The notes under the pieces were generated by a model. It saw nothing but the letters and a program-made list of their open reading frames with translations. It searched no databases and was not told the DNA's origin. DNA of 64,000 bases from Stomorhina lunata (lineage: Eukaryota; Arthropoda; Insecta; Diptera; Rhiniidae): assembly GCA_933228675.1 (NCBI GenBank), contig OW121741.1, positions 115,677,248-115,741,247 of the forward strand, read 5' to 3'. The translations under genes and the position numbers were made by a program. Positions 35,410-46,640 of the stretch are shown in pieces. How positions within the stretch are numbered: the stretch's first letter is position 1; every line of letters begins with the position of its first letter.

Positions 35410-36318
35410 AAAGGAAAATTTTAATATGAAAAATTTTCTATAGAAAATTTTAATATGAAAAATTTTCTATAGAAAATTTTAATATGAAAAATTTTCTATA
35501 GAAAATTTTAATATGAAAAATTTTCTATAGAAAATTTTAATATGAAAAATTTTCTATAGAAAATTTTAATATGAAAAATTTTCTATAGAAAATTTTAATA
35601 TGAAAAATTTTCTATAGAAAATTTTAATATGAAAAATTTTCTTTAGAAAATTTTAATATGAAAAAATTTTTATTGGAAATTTTTAATGAAAAATCTTGTT
35701 TAGAAAATTTTTAAATTAAAAATTTTCGATAGAAAATTTTAATATTAAAAATTTCTATAAAAAATTTGAATATAAAAATTTTTCAATAGAAAATTTTGGT
35801 ATAAAAAATTTTCTATAGAAAATTTTAATATGAATTTTTTCTTTAGAAAATTTTAACATGAAAAAGATTCTGTAGAAAATTTTAGTATGAAAACTTTCAA
35901 TTTCTAATCTTTATACGAAAAATTTTCTGTAGAAAATTTTAGTAGGAAAACTTTCTATGGAAAATTTTAATATGAAAAATTCTTTTATGAACATTTTGTA
36001 TAGAAAATTTTATTAAGAACAATTTTCTATAGAAAATTTTATTAAGAACAATTTTCTATAGAAAATTTTAATACGTAAAATTTTATATAGAAAATTTTTA
36101 TATGAAAAATTTTCTATAGAAAATTTTTATATGAAAAATTTTCTATAGAAAATTTTTATATGAAAAATTTTCTATAGAAAATTTTTATATGAAAAATTTT
36201 TAATAGAAAATTTTTATATGAAAAATTTTTAATAGAAAATTTTATATATGAAAAATATTTTATAAAAATTTCAATATGATATGTTTTCTATAAAAAATTT
36301 TAAACGAAAAAATTTCTA

Positions 36319-36349
<31 letters not shown>

Positions 36350-37620
36350 GAAAATTTTAATATTAAAAATTTTCTAAAGAAAATTTTATTAAGAACAATT
36401 TTCTATAGAAAATTTTATTAAGAACAATTTTCTACAGAAAATTTTAACGCGTAAAATTTTCTATAGAAAATTTTTCATATAAAAACATTTAACATTAAAA
36501 ATTTTTTAAAAAATTTTAATATGAAATGTTTTCTATAAAAATTTTCTATAGAAAATTTTAATACGAAAAATTATCTATTCAAAATTTCTATAGAAAATTT
36601 TTCATATTAAAATTTTAATATAAAAAAATTTTCTTAAGAAAATTTTAATATGAAAAATGTTCTGTAAAAAGATTTAATATGAAATTTTTTTTATAGAAAC
36701 TTTTAGTATGAGATTTTTCTATATAAAATTGTTAATCAAAAATTTTCTGTAGAAAATTTTAATATAAAAAATTTTTAAAAGAATAATTTTCTGTAGAAAA
36801 TCTTAATATGAAAAGTTTTCTATAGAATATTCTTTATGAAAATCTTGTTTAGAAAATGTTTAATGAAAATTTTGTTTAAATAGTAAATTTTGATATGAAA
36901 AAATTTCTACAGAAAATTGTTTTATAAAAAATATCCAAAGAAAATTTTACCATGAAAAATTTTCTATAGAAAATTTCATTAACAAAAATTTTCTATAGAA
37001 AATTTCATTAAGAAAAATTTTCCTTAGACAATTTTATTATGAAAAAAATTTTCTATAGAAAATTTTATTAAGAAAAATTTTTCATAGAAAATTTGAATAT
37101 AAAAAATTTTGTATAGAAAATTTTAATATGAAAAATTTTGTATAGAAAATTTTAATATGAAAAATTTTGTATAGAAAATTTTAATATGAAAACTTTTCTA
37201 TAAAGAATTTTAATACGAAAAACTTTCTTTAGAAAATATAAATATGAAAAATTTTCTATAAAAAATTTTAATATGAAAAATTTTCTATAGAAAATTTTAA
37301 CTGAAAAATTTTTTATAAAAAAAAAAATAAAAAATTGTCTATGGAAAATTTAAATATAGACAATTTCATTTGAAAAGATGACTTTAGAAAATTTTATCAT
37401 AAACAAATTTTTTTAGAGAATTTTATCATAAAAAATTTTCCTTAGAAAATTTCATAATAAAAAACTTTTTAAAGAAAACTTCACCATTAAAAATTTTCTA
37501 TAAAAAAAAATATAAAAAAAAAATTTAATTATAAAAATATTTCGATAGAAAATTTTATTATGAAAAATCTGAAATTTTCCTACAAAAATAATTTTAATAT
37601 TGAAATTTTTTATATATTTT
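35410..37620 (+). repeat. Family B array B8 (29 bp, AATATG form)
   Basis: The first 230 bp are an almost perfect run of 29-bp units; the rest is progressively decayed, with local pockets of duplicates: TTATATGAAAAATTTTC at about 36090-36230, ATTAAGAACAATTTTC at about 36005-36060 and again at 36380-36430, and AATATGAAAAATTTTG at 37120-37190. These pockets show repeated local duplication at different times. Confidence 0.93.
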
Positions 37621-38947
37621 CATACTTTTTAAATTTTATTTGGGTTTTATTTAACTTATTCTACAAATTTTATTGGGAACAATCCTTAATTGATCATACC
37701 TTCATCGAAAGCCAGAAACAACCTTAATGTCACATTTATTATTTTATGTTTATATAAAAAAAAAAAAATCTGAAAAAAATGTTTAATTACAAATTTTAAA
37801 TTAAACCTCAGTCTAATCTATTTTAAATAACATATTATTGTATAATAGTTTACCTTTTCATTACGTTCATTGACTTCACCCGAATTACATGTTTGTTTTT
37901 ACCCCCAACCCAAATTTGGGGGACATGAGTAAATACTTAGTTGATACCACAAATGAAACATTTTCCTAACTAAGATTTTTAAATAATTGATGAGAAAACT
38001 TTGCTTACATAAAAAACTGTAAGATACATGAAATCAATACGCCATTATTTAAACAAATTACTAATGAATAAAAAAATCCCATGTATAGGTATTTACACAA
38101 CAAAAAAAATCTAACAAATTTTGCTATTTAAAGAAATTCGTCATTAAAACTTCGACATCAGAATGAGCAGTAAACCTTGTAGTAATTCCTTTCGCCATAG
38201 TCCACCCTATTCTATGGCCAAAACAAAAAAAGAAAAGTTATGCAAAAATCATTTGAATGTTGTCAAAATCTTGTTGCTTGAAAATGGAAATTAATGTAAA
38301 AACTATGTTTGTCTTACTTATACACACATACTAACAAATAAACAAACAAACAGACAATCACATATTACAAATGAGTTTGAAAATTTTCTGTCAATTCATT
38401 CTAAAACGAAAACTTTGCGACAAGGGGAAAAACTAAGTAAAATAAGTATTTGTAAATGTTAAAATTCATTTGTTTTTTGTTAGTTTTTTTCTAGTTTTTT
38501 TTTTGTCTGTTTTTGTTGGCCAGTAGCTAAACAATGTTTCGTTTGTTGGATAGAAGAAGTAATGACCAAAAATACAAAGTCCCATTAATCATGTTTATTT
38601 TTTATTTAGCAGTTTTCTTTTTTTTTTGATTTTTTATTTTTGTATATTTTTTATTTTATTTGTTATCCTTTAATATCCTGTATATATTAACGGAATTGAA
38701 TTTTGTCATTTATTTGTTTTAGCTGCATTTTAAATTGAAAGAGTAAATTGACTTTTTATCAAGTCAAGTCTGTGCCATATATTTCTAATTCAAATATTAT
38801 AGAATATTTTAGAAAAGTCCATTAGTTTTAGAGGAGTATGTTTATTTAGACTAATGTAATATTTAAATTGAAAAAGTCATGTTGTTTTTTTAATGAAAAT
38901 TGAAAAAATAAAATAGGTTGGAAAAAATTTATATTAAAATATTTTTT
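37621..38947. other. Unique AT-rich region, no gene seen
   Basis: No supported frame, RNA or transposon end. T-rich runs are common at 38460-38650. Confidence 0.4.
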
Positions 38948-39022
38948 AGAAGGTAAATTTTAATAACAAAAATTGAAAATACAGGTCACATTTTCAATTT
39001 TTGTTATTAAGATTTACCTTCT
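38948..39022. repeat. 75-bp perfect-type hairpin
   Basis: AGAAGGTAAATTTTAATAAC and the following block AAAAATTGAAAAT pair with their complements on the right with one mismatch, around a 9-base loop (ACAGGTCAC). Either a small foldback MITE or a microinverted duplication. Confidence 0.8.
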
Positions 39023-39109
39023 TCTTTAAATGGATTTTAATAACTTTAAAAAAAACTTAAATTAAGTCAGAAGTCGATTTCTTAATTAAGGTTTTGTGTC
39101 AATATTTCG
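39023..39109. other. Short unique sequence
   Basis: No feature recognisable. Confidence 0.3.
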
Positions 39110-39565
39110 ACAAATTTTATCTCACCTTAAAAGATTGAGATAAGTCAACTTCACTTGGGTTCTAAAAACGATCCCTATGTGGTACCTTCAAGGGATAAAC
39201 TGAAAACAGGAAAACCTAATATAAAACTTAAATAGTAATTAATTCGAAACCATCGATGAGAGGCTTATTTAAACCACCCTATAGCCTTGATAAATGAGTC
39301 TATTTTACAAATGTTAATACTCACTATATCAAATATATCAGAAAAAGTGGGGCCACATTAAGAGCCCTCAAATTTGAAAGAGCGATTAAGTGGCAGACGA
39401 GATGAGCAGTTACCTCCTCCTCTTCGATATTGTGGCATAATTTTGGAGTCAGACAACTAAAAAACGTAATACCCTGTTAAGCTTTAGATTAAGTTGCGGA
39501 ATCGGTGGCGAGGCACTATGGTCTTTCTGCTGCCAAAAGGCCACTTTTGGACAACCGCTTTTAAA
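39110..39565 (-). pseudogene. Non-LTR retrotransposon ORF2 C-terminal tail (broken)
   Basis: Read on the minus strand, this resembles the region after RNase H in insect non-LTR elements (I/LOA/jockey-like). It contains, in order, a WP near 39540, an LTG step, an acidic and His/Cys segment reading CHNIEEEEVTAHLVCH, and a final KIDSFIKAIGWF. This is the usual order of W-P, T-G-H, the Cys/His knuckle and the terminal helix. Several stops and frame changes break it. Beyond the end (39190-39110) the text resembles the 3' non-coding end also seen on the plus strand near 42.6 kb. It belongs with the RNase H fragment at 40700-40935, separated from it by a later insertion. Clade uncertain. Confidence 0.6.
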
Positions 39566-39854
39566 AAATCTAATAATGTAGTTCTATAGAGAAGAGTCTA
39601 GATATTAAAGATCAACAATTGTTTCCAAGAAAAAGTATTATTATTTTTACAAAAAAGTATTAAAATTTGCTTAATATTCTAAAACGAAAAGTGATAAAAT
39701 TTTTCATGCATAGCTTATGCATCGAATATAGTATCACAGCTTCAATTTTAACGTAGATTTAATTAAGATACAGAGCATTGTTTTTTGTCTGCAGAAGAAA
39801 ATTAATTAACCTCGTATACAGTTTAGGAGATACCAGATAATCAAAAAAGCTCAA
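39566..39854. other. AT-rich sequence between retrotransposon tail and inserted repeat
   Basis: No recognisable motif. It may be decayed retrotransposon or inserted-element sequence. Confidence 0.3.
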
Positions 39855-40697
39855 CACAATTCAGAATTTTTATTTATCTTTGGGTAAAATCTAAGTAAGC
39901 TGAATTTTGTTTGGTACTACCATTATAACCAAGTGAAGGGCAGAAATCTCTTCTTTTGTTTAAGCGAAAAAAAATCCGAAATTTACCGATCTTAGAACAA
40001 AGCACAAAATTTTCTGAAAAAAGTCAGGTAAATTGATACGCATAACTTAAGCAAAAAGTGTTGCAGTCATTTAGGCGTAACATTTTAATCAAATTGCAGG
40101 TACCCCTAGGTGTCGTCGGATTTCAAGCAAAATGAGTAGTGCTTTTTTTTAGGACATTATCCATTCAGAATTTAAAATAGTGAAAAATGGGGTACCAAGG
40201 CAGGTAGCTTAGGAGTCAAAGGATATTAGCTAAAATAAGTATAACTCTTTCTTTGATCAACTAATAGACGTGTGAAGAAATTTGTTAAATTCTGCAGAGA
40301 ACGGAGGCTCTTAAATTAAAAAAATGTTTAAAAATGGGGGTCCAAAACAGGTACCCAATAATTCATCTGATTTCAACCAAAATTACTAGACCTCTTTTCA
40401 TAAAAATCTGTTGAGATCTGCAGATTGTACATTAAAAAGAAAAAAAGATGAAAAAATGGGGGTTTTGTAAATGGTATCCCAAGGAGTCAAATCAAAATTA
40501 GTAGAAACGTTTTTTAAATTCGCCTATTAACGTGTGTTTAATTTTATCAAATTATGCTGATAATTGCGACTTTGGAATGGAAAAATTGGGGTCCAAGGAG
40601 GGTACCCCAAGGGACAACGAATTTCAACCGAAATGAGTTGACCTCTTTTTTGAATTATTTAATAGAGTTGTGTTGAATTTCATCAAATTCTGTTTAT
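39855..40697 (-). repeat. Dispersed element with 120-155 bp internal repeats, copy 1
   Basis: On the minus strand, four imperfect subunits each contain TTGGTTGAAAT, then a CTCCTTGGGGTACC-like step, then GGACCCCCATTTTT. They are spaced about 120-150 bp apart (landmarks near 40185, 40335, 40455, 40585). They are followed by a tail with CGCCTAAATGACTGCAACAC and TTTTTTCAGAAAATTTT. The same order occurs on the plus strand at 46640-47520. No coding sequence seen. It separates two parts of one broken retrotransposon, so it is probably mobile. Confidence 0.75.
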
Positions 40698-40699
40698 TT

Positions 40700-40935
40700 A
40701 ATTTAGGTGGACCAAGTGCTCTGAGCTGACCCATAAAGATTTTGCCTAATTACCAATTTGCAGGCACATAGCTCTAAGCCCATAAATTGGTCGATATTTT
40801 TCTGACTAAAGAGAGCCCCGCATGTTTGTCAGCAGTAGAGTTACCAGGTATATTGTTATGAACACGTACCTAGAAAAGTTCAATGTTACAATGTCTCGAT
40901 TTTTCGTTAAAAGATGCCCGTCATTCGTATGAACA
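40700..40935 (-). pseudogene. Non-LTR retrotransposon RNase H fragment (frameshifted)
   Basis: On the minus strand the frame reads SFNEKSRHCNIELF, a stop in place of the conserved Trp, then VRVHNN and IPGNSTADKHAG (complement of 40816-40851). This matches the signature W-V-P-G-H...I-x-G-N...A-D of the RNase H domain in insect non-LTR elements, including the catalytic Asp. After a frameshift it continues CACKLVIRQNLYGSAQSTW (about 40768-40712), the usual segment that follows. Stops and frame change make it a pseudogene. The tail of the same coding region lies at 39110-39565. Confidence 0.68.
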
Positions 40936-41569
40936 TTACACAGGAACTGTTGTTTATTTTGTGGTATCTACAATATATCTATAAAAAATGTTCGCGTCTG
41001 TTTGCGTGTCTGTATGTTGTTTGATACTAATGTATGTCGAAACTAGCGGAACAATTTTTTTTAAATTTGACAGTATGGTAAGGTGTCATCGGTGATTGAA
41101 GTAGGCTATTTGTTTTTTTGAATTCTCAAGTGAGCGTAACCCTCATAAACAAGACATATGTATACTAAAAACTGCAAATTTTGACAACATTTTGACAGTA
41201 TATTTAGTGTGACCTGTGCGTGACGCCACCCATATAAGTAAAATATTAAAAAATGACAAATATGGATGATTAGATCAAAATGACAAAACCGAATTAATTA
41301 AAGTTTTTAATGTGGATATTTTCTTACCATAGGATGGTTTTTTGCTTTTTGAAATTTTTTAAAATGGACCAAAAGGACCTGGGAATCGAGAAATGGGAAT
41401 GAAATTTCCTTTTTATTTAAAATTGCATTACTTTTTTTTAAATGTGTGTCGTAGTCCAAGTAAGGATTCTACATAATAAGAAGTTTTTTTGCGCCCTCTT
41501 TTGTTGATTTATCTAAAATCGGAAAACCGCAGCAGGGATATTGGTAATACATGATTTTTGTTTGATAAT

Positions 41570-41905
41570 AGTTTACTGGCGATTATTTGTCAGTGTTTTG
41601 AAGATCTTTCATGATTATTTGATGGTTGTTGATTGATGATTGTTTGATAGTTGTTTGATGGTTGATTAATTTTGAAGATTTTTAACGATTGTTTGATAAT
41701 TGTTTCACGATTTTTTAGCGATTTTTTGATGGTAGTTTGATGATTTTTTGACGATTGTTTGATGATTGTTTGATGGTTGTTTGAAGATTGATTGAGGGCT
41801 GTTCAATGATTTTTAATGATTGCACGATAAGTGTTTCACAATTAACTGGCGATGGTTTGACGGTTATTTGATTACTAATTGACGAGTGTTCGATAGTTTT
41901 TTGAT
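41570..41905 (+). repeat. Degenerate 11-bp repeat, GTTTGATGATT
   Basis: About 25 imperfect copies of an 11-12 bp motif (TGTTTGATGAT, TGTTTGATGGT, TTTTTTGACGAT) lie inside the Helitron-like element. Internal tandem repeats are common in non-autonomous Helitrons and Helentrons. Confidence 0.8.
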
Positions 41906-42157
41906 GATCCTTATATACAAAAAAAAATGTTCGCGCCTGCTTCTCTGACTATATGTTGTTTGATATATATGGGCCCATTGCTTTCGAAAATGTTCAAAGC
42001 ACACATTAATGTGGAGTACTGTCATTTAGTAAAGTCAATCAAATACAAATGCAAATACATTAATAAAGGATTAAATTAAAAAATAGCAAAAATTATTACA
42101 TATTTGTTTGTTAAAAAAAAGAGTAACACAGCAATAAGTAAAAAACTTTTACTATTA

Positions 42158-42187
42158 ACCCGGGCAACGCCGGGTCCAAGCATCTAG
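42158..42187 (+). other. Helitron 3' terminal hairpin and CTAG end
   Basis: Six-base-pair GC stem with a six-base loop, then CCAAGCAT and the terminal CTAG. This is by far the most diagnostic piece of the element. Confidence 0.75.
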
Positions 42188-42569
42188 TCTTATACAATAA
42201 ACATATTTGCATATGGCCGATATCTTGACTTTAAGAATGCTACATATGTCAGAAGCCCGCCTAAACCCCTCTGTGACTTAGATCTACCTCCACACCTCTG
42301 TAATCAAAGGATAAGCGATCTCCAGAGATAGTTACAATAAAGGATTTGTTTAAGATGGAGGTGGATATGCAGTAGTCTATGTAGTTAGGGATATAACTAA
42401 TTTAATCCAGAATAGATGATGAAGTTTCGATAATGCTAAGTCCGAGAGCCGAGTATCTCCTCCTGTTATCACAAGACCATCACGAGACCAAACTTATTTT
42501 CAATTCTTCTCTTCCTTATACAACTTTCTATTATATTACCTCTTAATCCATCTTCAACCTTTTGCTTTC
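42188..42569. other. Moderate-GC sequence of unknown origin
   Basis: GC is clearly higher than in the surrounding repeats (for example near 42250-42310 and 42430-42480), suggesting old coding sequence, perhaps of the retrotransposon whose 3' end follows. No domain could be read with confidence. Confidence 0.3.
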
Positions 42570-42665
42570 TACTCTTCTAGTAAAGGATCACAATGGACCC
42601 CTGGGGTCTCCGAGTGTTGGTGTCGCTTGACATCTCCTTTATAACCTAAATTTATTTTCAGGAGT
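42570..42665 (+). pseudogene. Possible 3' end of a non-LTR retrotransposon
   Basis: ATCACAATGGACCCC followed by GGTCTCCGAGTG and CTTGACATCTCC resembles the 3' ends of insect I/LOA-like elements. It also resembles the minus-strand sequence at 39190-39110. One frame reads MDPWGLRVLVSLDISF before a stop. It is too short and decayed for a firm call. Confidence 0.35.
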
Positions 42666-42784
42666 CAACAGGCAACTTCTTTTTGTCATAAACACAATCA
42701 AAAGTAATGAAAGAAGTTACATTGAGAATGTTATTCCATTTGTATATTGGTTCAAATCCAAAATCCTTATTCTAAGACAATTGA

Positions 42785-42990
42785 GCTATGATCATCCGTC
42801 TGTCTGTTAAAAAATACTATAGTACCTGAACGAAAAGAGCTCAGGCTACAAAATTTCTTAAGAATATTTTTGATAACTTAGATATTGAAATTGGGAGAAA
42901 TTGATTCACGTTTGACCATAGCTCTAATATAAATTCCTTACAAAAACAGCTTAAATACCAAAAACAGTCTTTCCAAAGACAATATACTAT
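42785..42990 (+). mobile_element. Fragment of the GTCY-headed dispersed element
   Basis: CATCCGTCTGTCTGTT is followed by GAACGAAAAGAGCT, GATATTGAAATTGG and TTTGACCATAGCTC, matching in order the body of the element at 53166-53612. The microsatellite is reduced to three repeats. Non-coding. Confidence 0.6.
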
Positions 42991-44654
42991 AAAGATATTA
43001 CATTCGAATAGAAAAAAAACGTATTGAATGATTCAATACGTTTTGTCTATCAAATGTGAAATTTAAGTGGATAAAGAACAATGAAAAAGACATAAACGCA
43101 CAAACAAACATACATTTTATGAGCACGTGTGTGCGCCTTAGCCTTCCCTAATTGGATAATCATCTACATTGTCTTCATTAGTTGTTTTAGAATTGAAGTA
43201 AATGTGGTATACTCCCTTTTTTATGGGACTTTTCAAAACGACCATACGGTCAATGTATGGAAGTGCAACATATTTATATTACAGAAACTTTGGTCCGTCT
43301 ATCGTTCCCAAGCATCACAGCGCCTAAGCATCAGGAATATTTCCCATTTTTAGTGTAAAAATTGTGATTATAGAAATACAAAAGTCCTTATTCAAGCAAT
43401 ATTTAAACATTTAATAATATTTTAAGATGGGTAAAGAATATACTCACCTCTTATATACCAGTTTTTATTTAAATACGCACAATATAAATTTATCGAATTC
43501 ATATTAAAATTTTCCCTTCTTTACCTTTCAAAAACTTATCAATGCTTACATCAATCACACCTGACAGAAGTCATTATAATATATTTGCAAAGATATAGAA
43601 AAAGCTTTTGATGTAAGCATATTTTAATAATGTATCTGGAAGCTCCTTGGATAAATCATTATACAAAGGCGAAGACAAAGTCTGTTCTTGTTAAGAGTAT
43701 AACAAGTATAACGAAATAAAAATTATGATTATAAAAAACCCACTTTGTACTTAAAAATATTTCCTTACACCCACGATTTCTTAAGAACTTTCTACATATA
43801 AAAGAATTTTTTTTATATATTTATTTGTAAAAACTTTTTCTATTATCTAAAATTATTTATCTACTTACACATGTTTATGTTGAAAGTAAAATATTCTTTA
43901 TCTCTAGGGAAAATTAAAAATTATTGCTAAGAAAAAATGGAGAAAAAAAAACAAAAATTTAAATCCAAACTAAATAATTATACATATGAAAAAGTTTATG
44001 TGAAAAAGTGTATAAAATACAAGAGGCTCACTCATACTCCCTCCTGCTTTTAAAAGTTATATATTTTAATAAAATTTTTGGTTGTAGTTCTTTTAAAATC
44101 GGAAATAGCTCCTACTATACATCAACACCACTTAAAAAGAGTCATAAACATTTTGTTTGCAACAATTTGTGAAAATTTGCAAGATTAAACTTAAGAAGAG
44201 CAACCAACACCAGCATTTCCACAAAGAACGAAAGCCACTAAGGATTTGCTACTTGAGATTATTGTTGTTAAATATAATGAAAACAAATTTTTTTGAGGAA
44301 AAAGAAATAAAAAAGAATCAAAAAAAGTTTTAGTTTATTTTTTATTTTTGAAGAAATTGATGATGAGTGGTAAAAAAGTTTTTTGTGTATTGAAGTAATT
44401 GAACTTAATAGAAGGGAGCCAAGCAAGACAAATTTAGACATAAATAAGTATGTATGTACTTCAAAAAATTGAGCTACTTAATATTGTTAAGTATTATTGG
44501 TTTTTTATAGCGTAGAAAATTTACATTTTTTGAATACCTACTGAGCCTCACGATTACTGATTTTGATAACGTCTAATTTCTTCAAGCACATAAAATTTTT
44601 AAAGTTGTTAAAAAATTTTATATAAGTTCAGATTCTAATTTTGTTTTTTTCAAG
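42991..44654. other. Unique AT-rich region, no gene seen
   Basis: An imperfect inverted repeat (ATTGAATGATTCAATACG) lies at about 43024-43041. The frame at 43129-43353 shows no domain. A minus-strand donor-like motif occurs at about 43441. None supports a gene. Confidence 0.4.
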
Positions 44655-44840
44655 ATATTTTCCTTATTCTTCTCTAAAATATAGATAATAATTCGTGGAT
44701 AATAAAAAAAATTAAATTTAACTAAAATACTTTATACTGAAGTAAAATTAGTTTTTTGTGATTATATTTGGAAAAAAAATTTAAAAAGTCAACTGAACAG
44801 CCATAAAATTGGAACCAAATCGGATTCAAAATTTTTGAAA
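44655..44840 (+). repeat. Leader segment of a family B module, copy 1
   Basis: TTTTCCTTATTCTTCTC, AATATAGATAA, ATACTGAAGTAA and then GAACAGCCATAAAATTGGAA occur here in the same order as at 46425-46640. The second half recurs at 45601 and 50413. Each copy except the third is followed directly by family B repeats. Non-coding. Confidence 0.75.
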
Positions 44841-46400
44841 ATCTATTGGAGAATTTAGTATCAAAAATTTCCTTTGGCATCGACAAATTTGATATTGAAA
44901 ATTATAATTATACATAATTATGTATAGACAAATTTTGTAACAAAACAATTTCTATAGAAAGATTTTGTGATAAAAAATTTCTATAGAAAAATTATGCATC
45001 GAAAAATTGTATATAGAAAAATTTAGTATTGCATAATTTTGTATAGAAAAATTTAGAATCTTAAAATTTTGTAATAAAAAATTTTTATAGAAAAATTTTA
45101 TATCGAAAAATATTTGTATTGAAAAATCTTGTATAGAAATTCTCTTTAGAGAAATTTTGTGTTGAAAAATTTTCTATAAAAATTTTGAGTCATAAAATTT
45201 TGTATAGAAAAATTTGTAATAAAAAATTTCTATAGAAAAATTTTGTAATAAAAAATTTCTATAGAAAAATTTTGTAATAAAAAATTTCTGTAGAAAAATT
45301 TTGTATTAAAAATTTTTGTAGAAAAATTTATCATCAAAAAATGTTCTATAGAAAAATTTTGTATCGTAAATTTTTTTTTAATAAAATTTTGTGATAAAAA
45401 ATTTCTATAGAAAAATTTTGTATTTAAAAATTTTTTTTATAAAATTTTTGTATCGAAAAATTTTCTATAGAAAAATTTTGTCATAAAAAATTTCTATAGG
45501 AAAATTTAGTATCAAAAAATTTTCCATAAAAAAATTTTGTATCAAAAAATTTTCTATAAAAAAATTTTGTATAAAAATTTTCTATAGAAAAAAAAACTTT
45601 AAAAGAGTCAACATTGAGCAGCCATAAAATTGGAATCTAAGGAGATTCAAAATTTTCGACGAAAATCTATAGAAAAGATAAGTATCAAAAATTTCCTGTA
45701 GAAAAGTTTGGCATCGACAAATTGTCTATAGAAAAATTTTGTATAGTAAAATTATGTATAGAAAAATTTTGTGATAACAAATTTCTGTAGAAAAATTATA
45801 CAGCAAAAAATTCTTTTAGAAATTCTATATAAAAAATGTTGTGTCTAAAAATTTTCTTTAAAAATGTTGAGTCATAAAATTTTGCATAAAAAAATTTTGT
45901 ACTAAAAAATTTCTATAGAAAAATTTTGTTATAAAAATTTCTATAAAAAATTTAGCATCGAAAAATATTCTATAGACAAATTTTGTATCGTAAAATTTTG
46001 TATAAAAAAATTTTGTAATAAAAAATTTCTATAGAAAAATTTTGTATTCAAAAATTTTTTGTATAAAATTTTTGTATCGAAAAACTTTTTATAAAAAAAT
46101 TTTGTATAAAAATTCTCTATAGAAAAATTTTTGTGTCGAAAAATTTTCTGTACAAAAGTTCTGCATAGAAAAATTTTGCGTCTAAAAATTTTCTATGGAA
46201 AAATTTTGCGTCTAAAAATTTTCTATAGAAAAATTTTGCGTCCAAAAATTTTCTATAGAAACATTTTGTCTCCAAAAATTTTCTATAGAAAAATTTTGTA
46301 TCTAGAAATTTTCTGTAGAAAAATTTTGTGTCTATCTATGTAAAAGTTGAATATCGAAATTTTTAACACAAAAATTTTCTATAGAAGATTAATTTAAGTT
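44841..46400 (+). repeat. Family B array B9 with an internal leader copy
   Basis: Units of about 28-30 bp with TTTCTATAGAAAAATTTTG and variable GTATCGAA/GTAATAAAA joints. A leader copy at 45601-45720 splits the array into two modules about 820 and 970 bp long. The best conserved pocket (46130-46300) has GCGTCTAAAAATTTTC units, whose translation gives the open frame at 46131-46343; that frame is not a gene. Confidence 0.9.
45601..45720 (+). repeat. Leader segment, copy 2
   Basis: GAGTCAACATTGAGCAGCC, AAAATTGGAATCTAAGG and AAATTTTCGACGAAAATC lead into AAATTTCCTGTAGAAAAG and TTTGGCATCGAC. The copy at 50413 matches in order over about 180 bp. Confidence 0.75.
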
Positions 46401-46424
46401 AGTTTTTTAACAATATCTCAAAAA

Positions 46425-46640
46425 TTATTTCTTATATTTTCCTTCTTCTTCTCTTAAATATAGATAAAAGACTTGATAATTCCGATATAAAAGACTTTTC
46501 ATAAAACAACATTTGAAATTTGAGCATTTTTGAAAAAAAACTCAAATTTAAATATACTGAAGTAATATGAAAAAAACCTAAGGAGAGTCAACATTAAACA
46601 GCCATAAGATCTGAACCAAAGCGAATTTAACATTTTTGAA
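46425..46640 (+). repeat. Leader segment, copy 3 (full length)
   Basis: Same order of landmarks as 44655-44840. Unlike other copies it is followed not by family B repeats but by the element with 120-155 bp internal repeats, so the B array was replaced or displaced here. Confidence 0.7.

Larger units (their letters stand above)
40978..42187 (+). mobile_element. Helitron-like non-autonomous element(s)
   Basis: The left end begins TCTATAAAAAATG after an A (40977). The right end has the hairpin ACCCGG/CCGGGT with loop GCAACG (42158-42175), followed nine bases later by CTAG at 42184-42187 and then T. A 5' TC, a GC-rich 3' hairpin, CTAG, and insertion between A and T are the defining features of Helitrons. 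A second left-end-like segment (TATATACAAAAAAAAATG, then TTCGCGCCTG) starts near 41913, so two copies may be nested or in tandem. There is no Rep/helicase frame. The interior holds a degenerate 11-bp repeat at 41570-41905. Confidence 0.72.
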
